A stretch of 64,000 bases of DNA. Origin: Eustoma russellianum. Lineage: Eukaryota; Streptophyta; Magnoliopsida; Gentianales; Gentianaceae. Where the stretch lies: NCBI GenBank assembly GCA_036186865.1, contig AP025040.1, forward strand, positions 38,337,078 through 38,401,077, in the 5' to 3' direction. The position numbers and the translations under genes are program-made. The notes under the pieces were generated by a model. It was given only the letters and a program-made list of their open reading frames with translations. It was not told the DNA's origin and made no database searches. Every line of letters starts with the position of its first letter. The stretch's first letter is position 1. Of this stretch, positions 21,562 to 32,819 are shown piece after piece.

Positions 21562-21626
21562 TCCTCTGATTCAACAATACATGTGATTCATACTCTGTTT
21601 TTTGCACTTTTTAAATTTTCTTCAAA

Positions 21627-22674
21627 ATGACTGCACCCTTCAGCCCTGCTGAATATACTGAGGCCACTTCTACTTCTGTGATCAATCATCAGGAGTATTG
21701 TGTGGTCCTCAACTTACTAATGATTCTTCCATAGCCATTACTAGCCACAAACTAAACAGAGACAACTACCTCTCATGGTCTCGAGGGGTAGACATGTATA
21801 TCACTGGTAAAGGCAAGGAAAAATACTTATATGGGACAGTCCCTGTCCCATCTGAAACTTATGCAAACTTTCGACTGTGGAAGTCAAAAAACAGTAATGA
21901 TAATGTCTTGGCTAATACGCTTTATGCAGCCAGACATTTCTGATGATTTTATAATGTATAATACCACAGCAGAAATCTAGGCAGCAGTCAAAGAGATGTA
22001 TTCCAAACAGGATAACATCTCAGAATTATATGAAGTCGAAGCTTATTGTCATGAGCTAAAGCAAGGTATTCTTGTTGTCCACAAATATTATACGTTACTC
22101 ACCAAGGCGTGACAGTAAATTGACACTTTTGAAGCACATCAGTGGTCCTACATCACTGATGCTGCACTCTACAAGGAAATCACAGTATGGAAGTGGGTCT
22201 TTCGTTTCCTGACTGGACTAAATCAAGAATTCGACTTCGTGCGCAGGAAGTTGAATTGTGAGTAGTGGTTATGAGTGCAAAACCACTACCGACCTTGAAG
22301 GTTGTCTTCGCTGAAATCAAACACGAAGAAAACCAGAAGAAGGTCATGATGGAAGGATCTGAAACTATACAATCCTCAGCCTGCATTCTGAACAGCGAGC
22401 AAAAGCATCTGGGCTGGCTGTTGAAAGACACGTTGCCTCTTCTGGAGGCAAAGTGTGCAAGTACTGTAAGAAGGAAGGCCATACAGTCGATGACTGTTGG
22501 AAACTTCGAGCAAAGCTGGTCCGAGAAGGAAAACCACCTCTAAAGACCAGCAATGCTCCCTGGAGGCCATCACAAAAACCATTCACTGCTGGACACAGTA
22601 CTGCTCATCAGTTAAGCAGCACCTCTCAGTCTGGAACAACTCGGCCGAACTCAACCTACCCTAGCTCAGTCTAA
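21627..22674 (+). pseudogene. B1 gag
   Basis: The ATG at 21627 opens MTAPFSPAEYTE; the same start context is found in B2 (MPTSFSPAKYTE). The capsid part follows in broken frames: HKLNRDNYLSWSRGVDMYI near 21745-21800, then the segment with EIWAAVKEMY-like sequence. It ends with an intact CX2CX4HX4C zinc knuckle (CKYCKKEGHTVDDC, 22456-22497) and a Ser/Pro-rich tail. At least four frame changes separate the pieces. The function is particle shell and RNA binding; it cannot be made intact from this copy. Confidence 0.8.
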
Positions 22675-22724
22675 GAAACTGATGTTAGGGTCATGACAAA
22701 TGATCATATTACCACCCTGATCAA

Positions 22725-24009
22725 TTGCGGAACAAACAAGATGGCCGAGCTGACCTGCATCAAGCAACTATGGCAGGCTTCGTCCAGCCAAACTCTAGCA
22801 GTTCATGGATCGTTGACTCCGGAGCTACCAATCACATGACCAATAATGGTACCCTTCTAAACTTCTACACTTTACTTCCTACACCTAAGAAAGTAAAAAT
22901 TGCAAATGGAATTACCTTAGAAGTAATTGAACTAGGCTCTGCTATGATTAACAATAAAATCACACTAAAGGGTATCCTCCATGTCTCTAGTCTAAGTTTC
23001 AATCTGTTGTCTATTGGAAAACTCACCAGGGATAATAATTGCTTAGTCTGCTTCTCATCCACGGAATGTTGTTTTCAGGAAAACAAAGTGAACGGTATGA
23101 TTGGCAGTGCTAAGAATATAACAGCCTCTATTTACTGGAGTCAGAAAGCAAAGCATTAGTCAGCTCAGCTGAGTTGGCAAGTGACCAAGACTAATATTTT
23201 GCATCTTGAAAATCCATGTATAGGGGAAATTTTTTTTGTGGCATGACATGCTAGGTCATCCCAATTTCTCGTATCTTAAACGATTAATGCCAAGATTATT
23301 CAGCTCATCTGATGTTGAAAAACTTATTTGTGAAACTTGCCAATTAGCCAAACATACTAAACATAATTATCCTGCCAAAGAAAATAAGGCATCAACACCA
23401 TTTAATATAGTCCATTCTGACATATGGAGACCATCTAGAATAGCTAACATTAACGGTGCTAAATGGTTTGTAACATTCGTAGATGATCACACAAGAGTGA
23501 CTTAGGTCTACTTGTTCAAAAATAAAAGTGATTTAGGGCAAACAGTGATAAGATACATGTAAGTCATTGAAAATCAGTTCGGCAGCATCAGTAAAACTTT
23601 GAGGTCAGATAATGGAGATGAGTATCTAGATAAAACAGTTCAAAATTTTATGATAGAAAATGGCATACATCATCAAACCTCATGCACTTATACCCCGAAC
23701 AAAATGGTGTAGCTGAAAGGAAGAACAGACATCTACTTGAAGTAACTAGATCAATCATACTAAAATGAATGTACCCAAATAGTACTGGGGGTGAGGCACT
23801 TCTTACGGCCACCTACTTAATAAACATAATGTCATCTAGGACTTTGTCATTTAGAACTCCTAGAGAAATACTCATTAATCATTACCCGCATACCAATCTA
23901 CTTACAAATCTGCCACCTAGACTGTTTGGATGCACAACATATGTGCATGTTCAGCCCAACCATAGGAGTAAACTGGACCCTATGTCTGTTAAATGCAGTT
24001 TCCTAGGAT
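22725..24009 (+). pseudogene. B1 pol, first part: protease, zinc-binding domain and integrase start
   Basis: The aspartic protease has WIVDSGATNHM with catalytic Asp at 22815-22817 and an intact ORF of 144 aa. Next comes the integrase zinc-binding region (WHDMLGHPNFSYLKRLMPRL...CETCQLAKHTKH, 23236-23505) and the integrase core start (VHSDIW, FVTFVDDHTRVT), continuing with stops to RSDNGDEYLD and ENGIHHQTSC near 23600-23680. The frame then breaks repeatedly until KCSFLGYA, where S3 is inserted. Pol continues at 32820. The HPNFVYLKRLMP motif is shared with B2. Confidence 0.85.
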
Positions 24010-24014
24010 ATGCT

Positions 24015-26408
24015 TGTTGGACCGTGCACCTGCAATAAACACCACTAGAGGGGGGAATGAATAGTGGTTAGCGGAAATTACACTACAACACTTTGTTAAA
24101 ATCCCCTTTGAAAACAGAATCTGAGACCACCTCAGATTCAGAACCCGTTTTTAAAAAATTCACAAATAAATGTACACAACTCCAAAAATCGTGAAACTTT
24201 CCAGAATTGAACTTCAATGTGTTAGAAAGACCCTATCCAAAAATCAGATACAAATAAGATCGTTTGACCCTTCAAACAAATAAAAAGATTCAGATGGTCA
24301 AACATGACAGAATTGGACAGAATGTTGCTGATTTTGCAAAACGTGTTTCTCTTTGAATACTTGACCAAAAAGATTTATCTTCATATCAAAACACTCCTTA
24401 GAAAGTCTAGTTGATGTTTCCAAAAGGCCCTGACCTCAAACAATTCTGCATAAATACAGAATTCAAGTTTTCTCAAAACTGGTTAGATTGCAGCCAGATT
24501 GGAGCAGTTATCTTGCAAAGACTGAAAGACTGACTTTCCCTTACTCAAATCAAGTTATTCTTGTTGCAAATGAAAGATAACAGTCTCAAGTATAACTCCA
24601 CCAAAAATCACGAATTTTGAAAATGTTTAGCTATTTTTTCAAATTGTGAGAATTTGTGTGAAAACTGCAGTCAGAAACGGGCAAACACAGAAATAAAGAA
24701 ACAAGAGAAGAACACTGAGGATTTATCCTGGTTCGGTCAATGTGACCTACTCCAGTCCCAAGGAACACCTTTCCTTGGATTTCACTATCAAATGAACACC
24801 TTACAACAAGAGCCAAGCTTGATCCTTGGGTTATACACCAACCCTATTCATGACTTGGATAATCACCTCTATGCAACTCTTGGTTACAACACCTCTACCA
24901 CCTATTGATGTAGCCTTATAAATTTGGCTAATCAATCATACAAATCCAACCCAAGAAGGTGTGTATAGTGTAGATGGACAACAAGAAAAACTAGAACACC
25001 TTAGCTACACAAAGTATGAACGAAAATATGAGAAGAGAATAACAAGACAACAATCTTCAATTTTGCTTTCAAGTGTGTGTCTTCTCTTCTTCACCTCGCC
25101 TCCTATTTATAGTGTGAATAGATGGCATATTCTCTCCAATTTTTAGACCATGTGATGGCTGAGAATTTTTAATTAAAGCACCTCCATAATCAGCTCCAAC
25201 AACCTTGTCTCCATTAACTTCAAATTTGAAATTTCAAGTTGACAACTTTTGCCAACTAGCTTGTTTTTGAATTTTTCCACTTGCCCAAAAGTCATAAAAT
25301 GATTATACCACCTTCTCCACCTGTTTATGGACGTTTTTGATGTTGTATGTATGTATACCAACTCAAATTTTGTGAATAAAAAATAATGAATAAGTGTTGA
25401 CAAGATTATGTCAACATATAACACCAAAATTCCTACTTTCTTCTCCTTTACATATTGTGATGAATCTTGCACCAAGGACACCTTGTAATCTCTAAAAGAT
25501 GATGATTAATATCCTCTTATAACATATATAAGAGGGTCTTCAAGAAAAAATAGAATGTGACATCTCAAATCGTCACATATCCAGCTATAGTCAATAATAT
25601 CATCGGTTGAGAGAATAAAATATAAGATCACCATATAATCTTCAAAATAATAATAACACAGCTCCAGAATGAAGATAATAGTATGCTCAAGAGATTCCTT
25701 GAGTGAAAATACCAAAAATACCCTTGGGGGTAAAATGACCAAAATACCCTTTGTGTGAGAAAACTCCAGAAATGACCCCGATGGTCAGAAATAATCACAA
25801 TTCCACCTTTGCCAAGATAATAATACACCCTTGAAATATTTTTCACCATATGATGTTCCTACAAAACTTAAAATACCAATTTTGCCCTTTTTGGTAAGTT
25901 ATAGAAACTTCCAAGGCACGTTAGTCACAAGACAATAATAATCACCAAAAACACATAATAAGCACATAATGAGCATGTATAAATCATGTACAAATGAAAA
26001 CAACCATTTTATCACATTTTAGAAAATTATTTCTAAAAACTCTAGACGTCGATCGATCGAAGTGCCTCAGCTTCATAGATTGATGTCTCACATAAAAGTT
26101 CAGGTTTTGTCTCTGACCTACATCGATCGATCAAAGTGAGAGTTCGATGTACATCGATCGATCGATGTGTCTCAGGTTTAGAGATCGATGTCTCACATAA
26201 AGGTCTTAAACTTTTCTTCCTTACATAGATCGATCGATGTGAGAGATCTATGTACATAGATCGATCGATGTGCAACAACCTGAGAGATCGATGTCAACTT
26301 GTTCAACTTTTTCAACTTTTAATCACATATAACACCATGTGTGACATTTTTAAGTATTCATCACTTAAAATCATGACTTCGAAAATTATCCAAACATATT
26401 TCTCAACA
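24015..26408 (-). repeat. S3 3' LTR (2.39 kb)
   Basis: Collinear with 30651-32814 from about 24246 on. The end next to B1 reads (plus strand) TGTTGGACCGTGCACC; the other end TTTCTCAACA touches the polypurine tract. It shares the CACCACTAGAGGGGGGAATG block at its end with the S1/S2 LTRs, showing distant kinship. A palindrome array lies at 26045-26300. The short ORFs here repeat in the other LTR and are not genes. Confidence 0.95.
26045..26300 (-). repeat. GATCGATC palindrome array in the S3 3' LTR
   Basis: Within 250 bases there are about nine CGATCGAT or AGATCGAT cores, the longest being ACATCGATCGATCGATGT (near 26151-26168) and ACATAGATCGATCGATGT (near 26253-26270), alternating with single GATCGATGT half-sites and GTCTCACATAAA(A/G)G spacers. 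The array lies about 110-360 bases from the LTR start, on the U3 side, where enhancer elements of an LTR promoter are expected. Confidence 0.9.
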
Positions 26409-26732
26409 TTCTCCCCCTTTTGGATGATTTTCAAAATAACCTAACATGATTTTAATGTCACAACTTATAACCAAAAGTTTAACCAAATGTTTAACCAAAA
26501 GTTTAACCAAATGTTTTCAACTATGTTTTCAACTTTTAAATAGTATGACGCTCCCCCTCAACTCATACTCTCCCCCTTAACCTATGCTCCAAAATTTATA
26601 CCAATACCAATTAAAACTTAGCATATGATTCATCATGACTTACCAACTAAAATCATGTTCATGACTTACCAACTAAAATCATGTTCTTATTCTATCTCCC
26701 CTTTTATTTTGCCAATCATGCAAAAGATAGAA
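26409..26732 (-). promoter_or_regulatory. S3 polypurine tract and multiple purine tracts
   Basis: The minus strand has AAAAGGGGGAGAA next to the 3' LTR (26409-26421) and two further GGGGGAG runs near 26552 and 26570, the multi-tract arrangement described for Sireviruses. It also holds four 12-base repeats, AACCAAAAGTTT alternating with AACCAAATGTTT (26469-26516), and a 26-base direct repeat around 26633-26686. No coding sequence. Confidence 0.7.
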
Positions 26733-27704
26733 CTACGCAATGGTATCGTAAGTCATCATGCCTAATTTGGCTCGTAAGTTTTCAAAAGTGGCTTGATTAA
26801 GGGGTTTGGTGAAGATGTCAGCGATTTGGTGATCAGTTCTTATATGGTTTATCACTATGTCCTCATTTTGAACATGATCGCGAAGAAAGTGGTATCGCAC
26901 CTCAATGTTTTTGGCCTTAGAATGAAGCATCGGATTCCGGAAAAGATTGATTGCACTTGTGCTATCGCAGAAAATTGGAATCTTATTCATTTTAATGCCA
27001 AAATCACTAAGTTGCTGTTTAAGCCAAAGTATTTGGGTAGTACATAAACTCAAAGCGATATACTCGGCTTCAGTGGTAGAAAGAGCTACACTAGCTTGCT
27101 TTTTAGAAAACCAAGAAATCAAATTGGTTCCTATGAATTGACAAGTACCGCTAGTGGATTTTCTATCTAACTTGCAACCACCATAATCAGCATCACTATA
27201 TGCGTGTAATTCAAACTTAGCGTTTCTATCATACCACAGTCTTAAGTGAGGTGTATATTTAAGATATCTAAAGATCTTTTTCACTGCATTGTAATGTGAT
27301 ACCTTAGGACAAGATTGAAACCTAGCACACATACACACACTAAACATAATATCAGGTCTTGATGCAGTTAAGTATAACAATGAGCCAATCATAGACCTAT
27401 AAAGTGTGTCATCAAAAGGTTTACCATTTTCATCCTTATCAAGTTTGGTACTAACACTCATAGGGGTAGTTGTAGGTTTCAACTCTTCAAAGACAAACTT
27501 CTTAATCATATCATTGACATACTTAAGTTGGCTAATGTGAATTCCTTGAGGGGTTTGTTTGATTTGAAGTCCTAAGAAATAATTTAACTCTCCTACCATT
27601 GACATTTCAAACTCTGACTTCATACATTCTTCGAAGTCTTTTACTAAAGTAGGGTTGGTTGAACCAAAGATTATATCATCTACGTATATTTGAACTATTA
27701 ACAA
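26733..27704 (-). pseudogene. S3 pol, distal part: RT C-terminal half and RNase H, 323-aa ORF
   Basis: Uninterrupted ORF starting LIVQIYVDDIIFGST, with the RT active site YVDD at 27686-27675. Then FLGLQIKQTPQGIHISQ and RPDIMFSVCMCARFQ (RT connection), followed by RNase H with Asp in AYSDADYGG, Glu in STTEAEYIAL and Asp in CDSTSAINL, and NIEVRYHFLRDHV and ADIFTKPL near the end. The motifs RSTSGTCQFIGTNLISW and EAEYIALSLCTTQILWLKQ fit the SIRE/Maximus lineage. The upstream RT half is out of frame, so I call the gene broken although this piece looks intact. Confidence 0.9.
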
Positions 27705-29265
27705 ATCATTACTTTTTCTTCTTAGGAATAATGTGTTGTCGATGGTCCCCCTTTGATAATTATTTGCAATAAGAAAGTTTGCAAATCTATCATACCAAGC
27801 TCTTGGAGCTTGTTTTAAACCATATAGAGCTTTCTTAAGCTTATAAACATGGTTAGATTCTTTGGATCTTCAAATCTAGGGGGTTGTTTGACAAACACCT
27901 CTTCTTGGATGTATCCATTCAAGAACGCACTCTTGACATCCATTTGGTAGAGCTTAATTTTTCTTAGACTTGCAACCGCAAGTAACAATCTAATTGCTTC
28001 TAGTCGTGCAACGGGTGCAAAGGTTTCTGCATAATCTATTCCTTCTTGTTGATTATAACCTTGTGCGACTAGTCTAGCCTTATTCCTTGTAATATTTCCT
28101 TGTTCATCATTTTATTCCTAAAGACCCATTTAGTTCCAATGATAGACTTGTCTTCAGGTTTAGGTACTAAGTCCCACACGTTGTTCCTTGTGAATTGATT
28201 TAATTCCTCATGCATAGCATCTATCCATGATATGTCACCTAAGGCTTCCTTTACGTTCTTAGGTTCTAATTGTGAGATTAAGCTATGTCCTTCAAGTTGA
28301 CTTATATTTCTACGTGTTCTAACCCCAACACTTGGATCCCCAATGATTAGTTCTCTAGGGTGCCACCAATTCCTAGATTGACTAGGTTCACCCTCATCTT
28401 GTTCAAATGTTTCATTAGTGTGAACGTTATCATATGTAATTGGATCATTAGTTGTATCTTTCAATTGCAGAGTCTCTTGATTTATTTCATCTAAGGGTTC
28501 ATGTATGTCTTGTTCAGGGGGAGTTGGTTCTAGATGATCAAGTACAGGCTCAAGTAATACATCATCATCAAACATATTTTCAACATTTGTTTCTTGTTTA
28601 TGTTGATGATTATCACTAACTTCAAAGCATGCATTTTCATTTAATTTTACATGTATGGATTCAATTATTTTTCTAGATGCAGGATTATAACACCTATATG
28701 CTCTTGAGTTAGTTGAATACCCAACAAATATGCATTCAATAGACTTTTGTTCAAATTTATCTAGATTATCCTTATTGTTCAGCACAAAACATTTACATCC
28801 AAATACTTTAAGATAATCTATCTTAGGTTGTCTATTGTTTAGCAATTCATAAGGCGTTTTATTTAATTTCTTTCTAATAGTAAGCCTATTTATAATATAG
28901 CATGCACAACTAACGGCTTCAGCCCATAAATACTTAGGTAATTTATTTTCACACAGCATTGTCCTAGAAACTTCTTGAATCGTTCTATTTTTACGTTCAA
29001 CAACTCTATTGAGTTGTGGTGTTATAGGTGGTGAGAATTCATGTTTGATTCCATATAGCTCGCAAAATTTGATTACGTCTTTGTTTTTAAATTCTCCACC
29101 TCTATCGATTCTAATTCTTTTAACATTTTCTTCATAAATGTTTTCAAGTTGCTTAATAAGAGTTTCGATTGCTAATGGAGCATCGTCTTTGTGTGTTAAG
29201 AACAATGTCCATGTGTAGCGTGAGTAATCATCTACTATGACTGACACACACATAGTAGTGTCCAC
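27705..29265 (-). pseudogene. S3 pol, middle part: integrase core and RT N-terminal half
   Basis: The 398-aa ORF (29265-28069) holds the integrase core with Asp in VIVDDYSRYTW, Asp in IRIDRGGEF and Glu in VVERKNRTIQEV, followed by the GKC(K)CFVLN-like block and a long acidic linker (about residues 225-320). It ends in the RT start (WDLVPKPEDKSIIGTKWVF). Then frameshifts occur: the RT palm (ARLVAQGYNQQEGIDY.ETFAPVARLEA, and QMDVKSAFLNGYIQEEVFV) lies in another frame at 28068-27860, and a further break precedes YVDD. The one oddity in the core is TPQLNRVVERKNR, where most relatives have QQNGVVERKNR. Confidence 0.9.
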
Positions 29266-29551
29266 CTAGACTTCTTGTCCTACTTGGACCAAATAAGTCT
29301 AAGTGAAGCAATTCTAGTACATGACTAGTACTCACTTCATGTTTCGGTTTTAAGGTTTCTTTAATGTATTTTCCCTTAATACATGTTTCACACATTTGAA
29401 AATTATCTAAGTCTAACTTAGGCATTCCTCTAATTAAACTCTTCTTAGACAATTTCTTAATAGTTGAAATTCCTATATGGCCTAATCTTCTATGCCATAA
29501 ATCTACATCTAAGTCATGTGATATTAGACACTTAACCTTAGCATCTAACAT
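29228..29551 (-). pseudogene. S3 pol: integrase zinc-binding (GAG-pre-integrase) domain
   Basis: An ORF of 107 aa with LWHRRLGHIGISTIKKLSKK and CETCIKGKYIKETLKP gives the HHCC zinc-binding pattern (His, His, Cys, Cys) that precedes the copia integrase core. It continues LELLHLDLFGPSRTRSLGG. It overlaps the next ORF by 38 bases in another frame, so a frameshift lies near 29240-29265. Confidence 0.85.
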
Positions 29552-29972
29552 GTTATCTAAGGTAATAGTATAAATATTTCCATCTCTATTTCCTTTTAAA
29601 ACCTTTCTCCTTTTTCATTTATTATATCACAAGAATTGGGAAGAAAGGAGACATTATAACCACAATCTATAAGTTGAGAAATACTAAGTAAATTATAAGA
29701 TAGATTGCTTATAATAACACATTTCGTATTTGAAATGTGTTAGGGTCCCCAATTGTTCCTTTTCCAACAACTTGTCCTTTGTTGTTGTCACCGAATGTTA
29801 CTTTTCCTCCATTCTTGATATGCTCTAATTCGATGAATAGTTTGGGGTTCCCCGTCATATGCCTCGAACATCCACTATCTAAAAACCAGTTGGTTTTTAG
29901 ATTCTTTGACTTTGTCTCCTTATTGCATTCCTTGCGTTTATCCTACAATGGAGACAAAGTTTTAGGTACCCT
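29552..29972 (-). pseudogene. S3 protease region, frames broken
   Basis: One minus frame reads NWFLDSGCSRHMTGNPKLF, with the aspartic-protease triad DSG at 29879-29871, then GGKVTFGDNNKGQVVGKGTI and a protease-like continuation to about 29735. The following stretch (NLSYNLLSISQLIDCGYNV, another frame) matches the usual end of the copia protease domain. No ORF above 60 residues spans it, but the motif order is clear. Confidence 0.75.
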
Positions 29973-30649
29973 TTATTTGGGTCCTTGAATGTTAGAGGCA
30001 CTATTCTTGTTTAGATATCCCTTAGGTATCCAAACTTGAATACACCTTCTAGGCATATTTTTAGCATTGTTATAATTTGGAAAATAAGAAGAATTAGCAT
30101 ATACATGATTATTCCACATAAGTGAAGATGCATTGTTATACATGTTGTGCCATGGTTGATAATCATTATAGGATGGCCAAGTTTTATAATGTGCATAAGG
30201 CATGCGATTTTGTTTCTTATATGGCGCTATATAAGTGTGTTTGTAGGCATTTCTATAAGACTTATAAGAGTGTTGCCTATATTTAGGTTCATAATAAGTT
30301 GTATGCATTTTATTTGGTCTAGTTGCATTTGTATACATGTAGGCATAATTTCTAGGTTGTCTAGATGCAAAGTTTGGCCTAGATGTATAGTTATGCGTGT
30401 GTGTTTTTATGGGTGCATGCTGCATCTTTATCTTTGAATAAGAAGAAGAAGGAGTGGAAGAAGATTTAGCAGACAAGCTTGTTTTTATAACTTTATAAGG
30501 TTGTTTCGTAGTTGATGATACAAACTTAGTCTTTTTATCTAATTTGTCATCTTCTTCTTTATATCCCAATCCAGTTTTATCATTTCCATAGTTTTGTGAT
30601 GATATAAGTGTATCTAACATATTTGCACCAGATTTAAATTGTTCAAAAG
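29973..30649 (-). pseudogene. S3 gag tail (C-terminal linker only)
   Basis: The ORF is read from the deletion junction: FEQFKSGANMLDTLISSQN, then DKTGLGYKEEDDKLDKK and a long Tyr/His/Asn/Lys-rich basic tail. It corresponds to the last part of S1 and S2 gag (KQFDTGKNMLDRIISSQ...DKTGLRY). The capsid, zinc knuckle and start codon were deleted. The ATG at 30659 belongs to fused LTR sequence. Confidence 0.8.
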
Positions 30650-30650
30650 C

Positions 30651-32814
30651 CAGATACAAATAAGATCGTTTGACCCTTCAAACAAATAAAAAGATTCAGA
30701 TGGTCAAACATGACAGAATTGGACAGAATGTTGCTGATTTTGCAAAATGTGTTTCTCTTTGAATACTTGACCAAAAAGATTGATCTTCATATCAAAACAC
30801 TCCTTAGAAAGTCTAGTTGATGTTTCCAAAAGGCCCTGACCTCAAACAATTCTGCATAAATACAGAATTCAAGTTTTCTCAAAACTGGTCAGATTGCAGC
30901 CAGATTGGAGCAGTTATCTTGCAAAGAATGAAAGACTAACTTTCCCTTGCTCAAATCAAGTGATTCTTGTTGCAAATGAAAGATAACAGTCGGAAGTATA
31001 ACTCCACCAAAAATCACGAATTTTGAAAATATTTAGCTATTTTTTCAAATTGTGAGAAGTTGTGTGAAAACTGCAGTCAGAAACGGGCAAACACAGAAAT
31101 AAAGAAACTAGAGAAGAACACTGAGGATTTATCCTGGTTCGGTCAATGTGACCTACTCCAGTCCCAAGGAACACCTTTCCTTGGATTTCACTATCAAATG
31201 AACACCTTACAACAAGAGCCAAGCTTGATCCTTGGGTTATACACCAACCCTATTCAAGACTTGGATAATCACCTCTATGCAACTCTTGGTTACAACACCT
31301 CTACCACCTATTGATGTAGCCTTATAAATTTGGCTAATCAATCATACAAATCCAACCCAAGAAGGTGTGTATAGTGTAGCTGGACAACAAGAAAAAGTGG
31401 AACACCTTAGCTACACAAAGTATGAACGAAAATATGAGAAGAGAATAACAAGACAACAATCTTCAATTTTGCTTTCAAGTGTGTGTCTTCTCTTCTTCAC
31501 CTTGCCTCCTATTTATAGTGTGAATAGATGGCATATTCTCTCCAATTTTTAGACCATGTGATGGCTGAGAATTTTGAATTAAAGCACCTCCATAATCAGC
31601 TCCAACAACCTTGTCTCCATTAACTTCAAATTTGAAATTTCAAGTTGACAACTTTTGCCAACTAGCTTGTTTTTGAATTTGTCCACTTGCCCAAAAGTCA
31701 TAAAATGATTATACCACCTTCTCCACCTGTTTATGGATGTTATTGATGTTGTATCTATGTATACCAACTCAAATTTTGTGAATAAAAAATAATGAATAAG
31801 TGTTGACAAGATTATGTCAACATATAACACCAAAATTCCTACTTTCTTCTCCTTTACATATTGTGATGAATCTTGCACCAAGGACACCTTGTAATCTCTA
31901 AAAGATGATGATTAATATCCTCTTATAACATATATAAGAGGGTCTTCAAGAAAAAATAGAATGTGACATCTCAAATCGTCACATATCCAGCTATAGTCAA
32001 TAATATCATCGGTTGAAAGAATAAAATATAAGATCACCATATAATCTTCAAAATAATAATAACACAGCTCCAGAATGAAGATAATAGTATGTTCAAGAGA
32101 TTCCTTGAGTGAAAATACCAAAAATACCCTTGGGGGTAAAATGACCAAAATACCCTTTGTGTGAGAAAACTCTATAAATGACCCCGATGGTCAGAAATAA
32201 TCACAATTCCACCTTTGCCAAGATAATAATACACCCTTGAAATATTTTTCACCATATGATGTTCCTACAAAACTTAAAATACCAATTTTGCCCTTTTTGG
32301 TAAGTTGTAGAAACTTCCAAGGCACGTTAGTCACAAGACAATAATAATCACCAAAAACACATAATAAGCACATAATGAGCATGTATAAGTCATGTACAAA
32401 TGAAAACAACCATTTTATCACATTTTAGAAAATTATTTCTAAAAACTCTAGACGTCGATCGATCGGAGTGCCTCAGCTTCATAGATCGATGTCTCACATA
32501 AAGGTTCAGGTTTTGTCTCTGACCTACATCGATCGATCAAAGTGAGAGTTCGATGTACATCGATCGATCGATGTGTCTCAGGTTTAGAGATCGATGTCTC
32601 ACATAAAGGTCTTAAACTTTTCTTCCTTACATAGATCGATCGATGTGAGAGATCTATGTACATAGATCGATCTATGTGCAACAACCTGAGAGATCGATGT
32701 CAACTTGTTCAACTTTTTCAACTTTTAATCATATATAACACCATGTGTGACATTTTTAAGTATTCATCACTTAAAATCATGACTTTGAAAATTATCCAAA
32801 CATATTTCTCAACA
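30651..32814 (-). repeat. S3 5' LTR, truncated at its 3' end
   Basis: Near-identical to 24246-26408, including all its small ORFs. The U5 end and primer site are missing at the junction near 30650. The outer end TTTCTCAACA at 32814 touches the duplication ATACT. Confidence 0.95.
32450..32710 (-). repeat. GATCGATC palindrome array in the S3 5' LTR
   Basis: Second copy of the array at 26045-26300, with the same spacing and only a few changes (for example GATCGATCTATGT near 32661-32676 where the other copy has GATCGATCGATGT). Confidence 0.9.
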
Positions 32815-32819
32815 ATACT

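Larger units (their letters stand above)
24015..32814 (-). mobile_element. S3: young Sirevirus-type copia on the minus strand, lacking its 5' gag
   Basis: The LTRs (3' LTR 24015-26408; 5' LTR 30651-32814) are inverted relative to B1. They begin TGTTGAGAAATATG and the complete one ends GGTCCAACA (minus strand). The duplications are ATGCT (24010-24014) and ATACT (32815-32819), one mismatch; removing S3 restores the B1 integrase frame around GYTNSPKGYKC. LTR sequences differ at only about one or two bases per hundred by eye. A deletion joins LTR position 30651 directly to the gag tail at 30649. It removes the last 230 or so bases of the 5' LTR, the primer site and most of gag, so this copy cannot replicate alone. 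Confidence 0.9.

Noticed and set aside
22180..22586. Several minus-strand ORFs of 68-100 aa
   Set aside because: Antisense shadows of the B1 gag zinc-knuckle region.
25173..25849. Minus-strand ORFs of 73-102 aa, repeated at 31579-32148
   Set aside because: They recur because they lie in the two S3 LTRs; no motifs.
26045..26300. Repeats with spacers that could suggest a CRISPR-like array
   Set aside because: Palindromes of variable length in a plant LTR, spacers repeated and not unique, and the array occurs in both LTRs.
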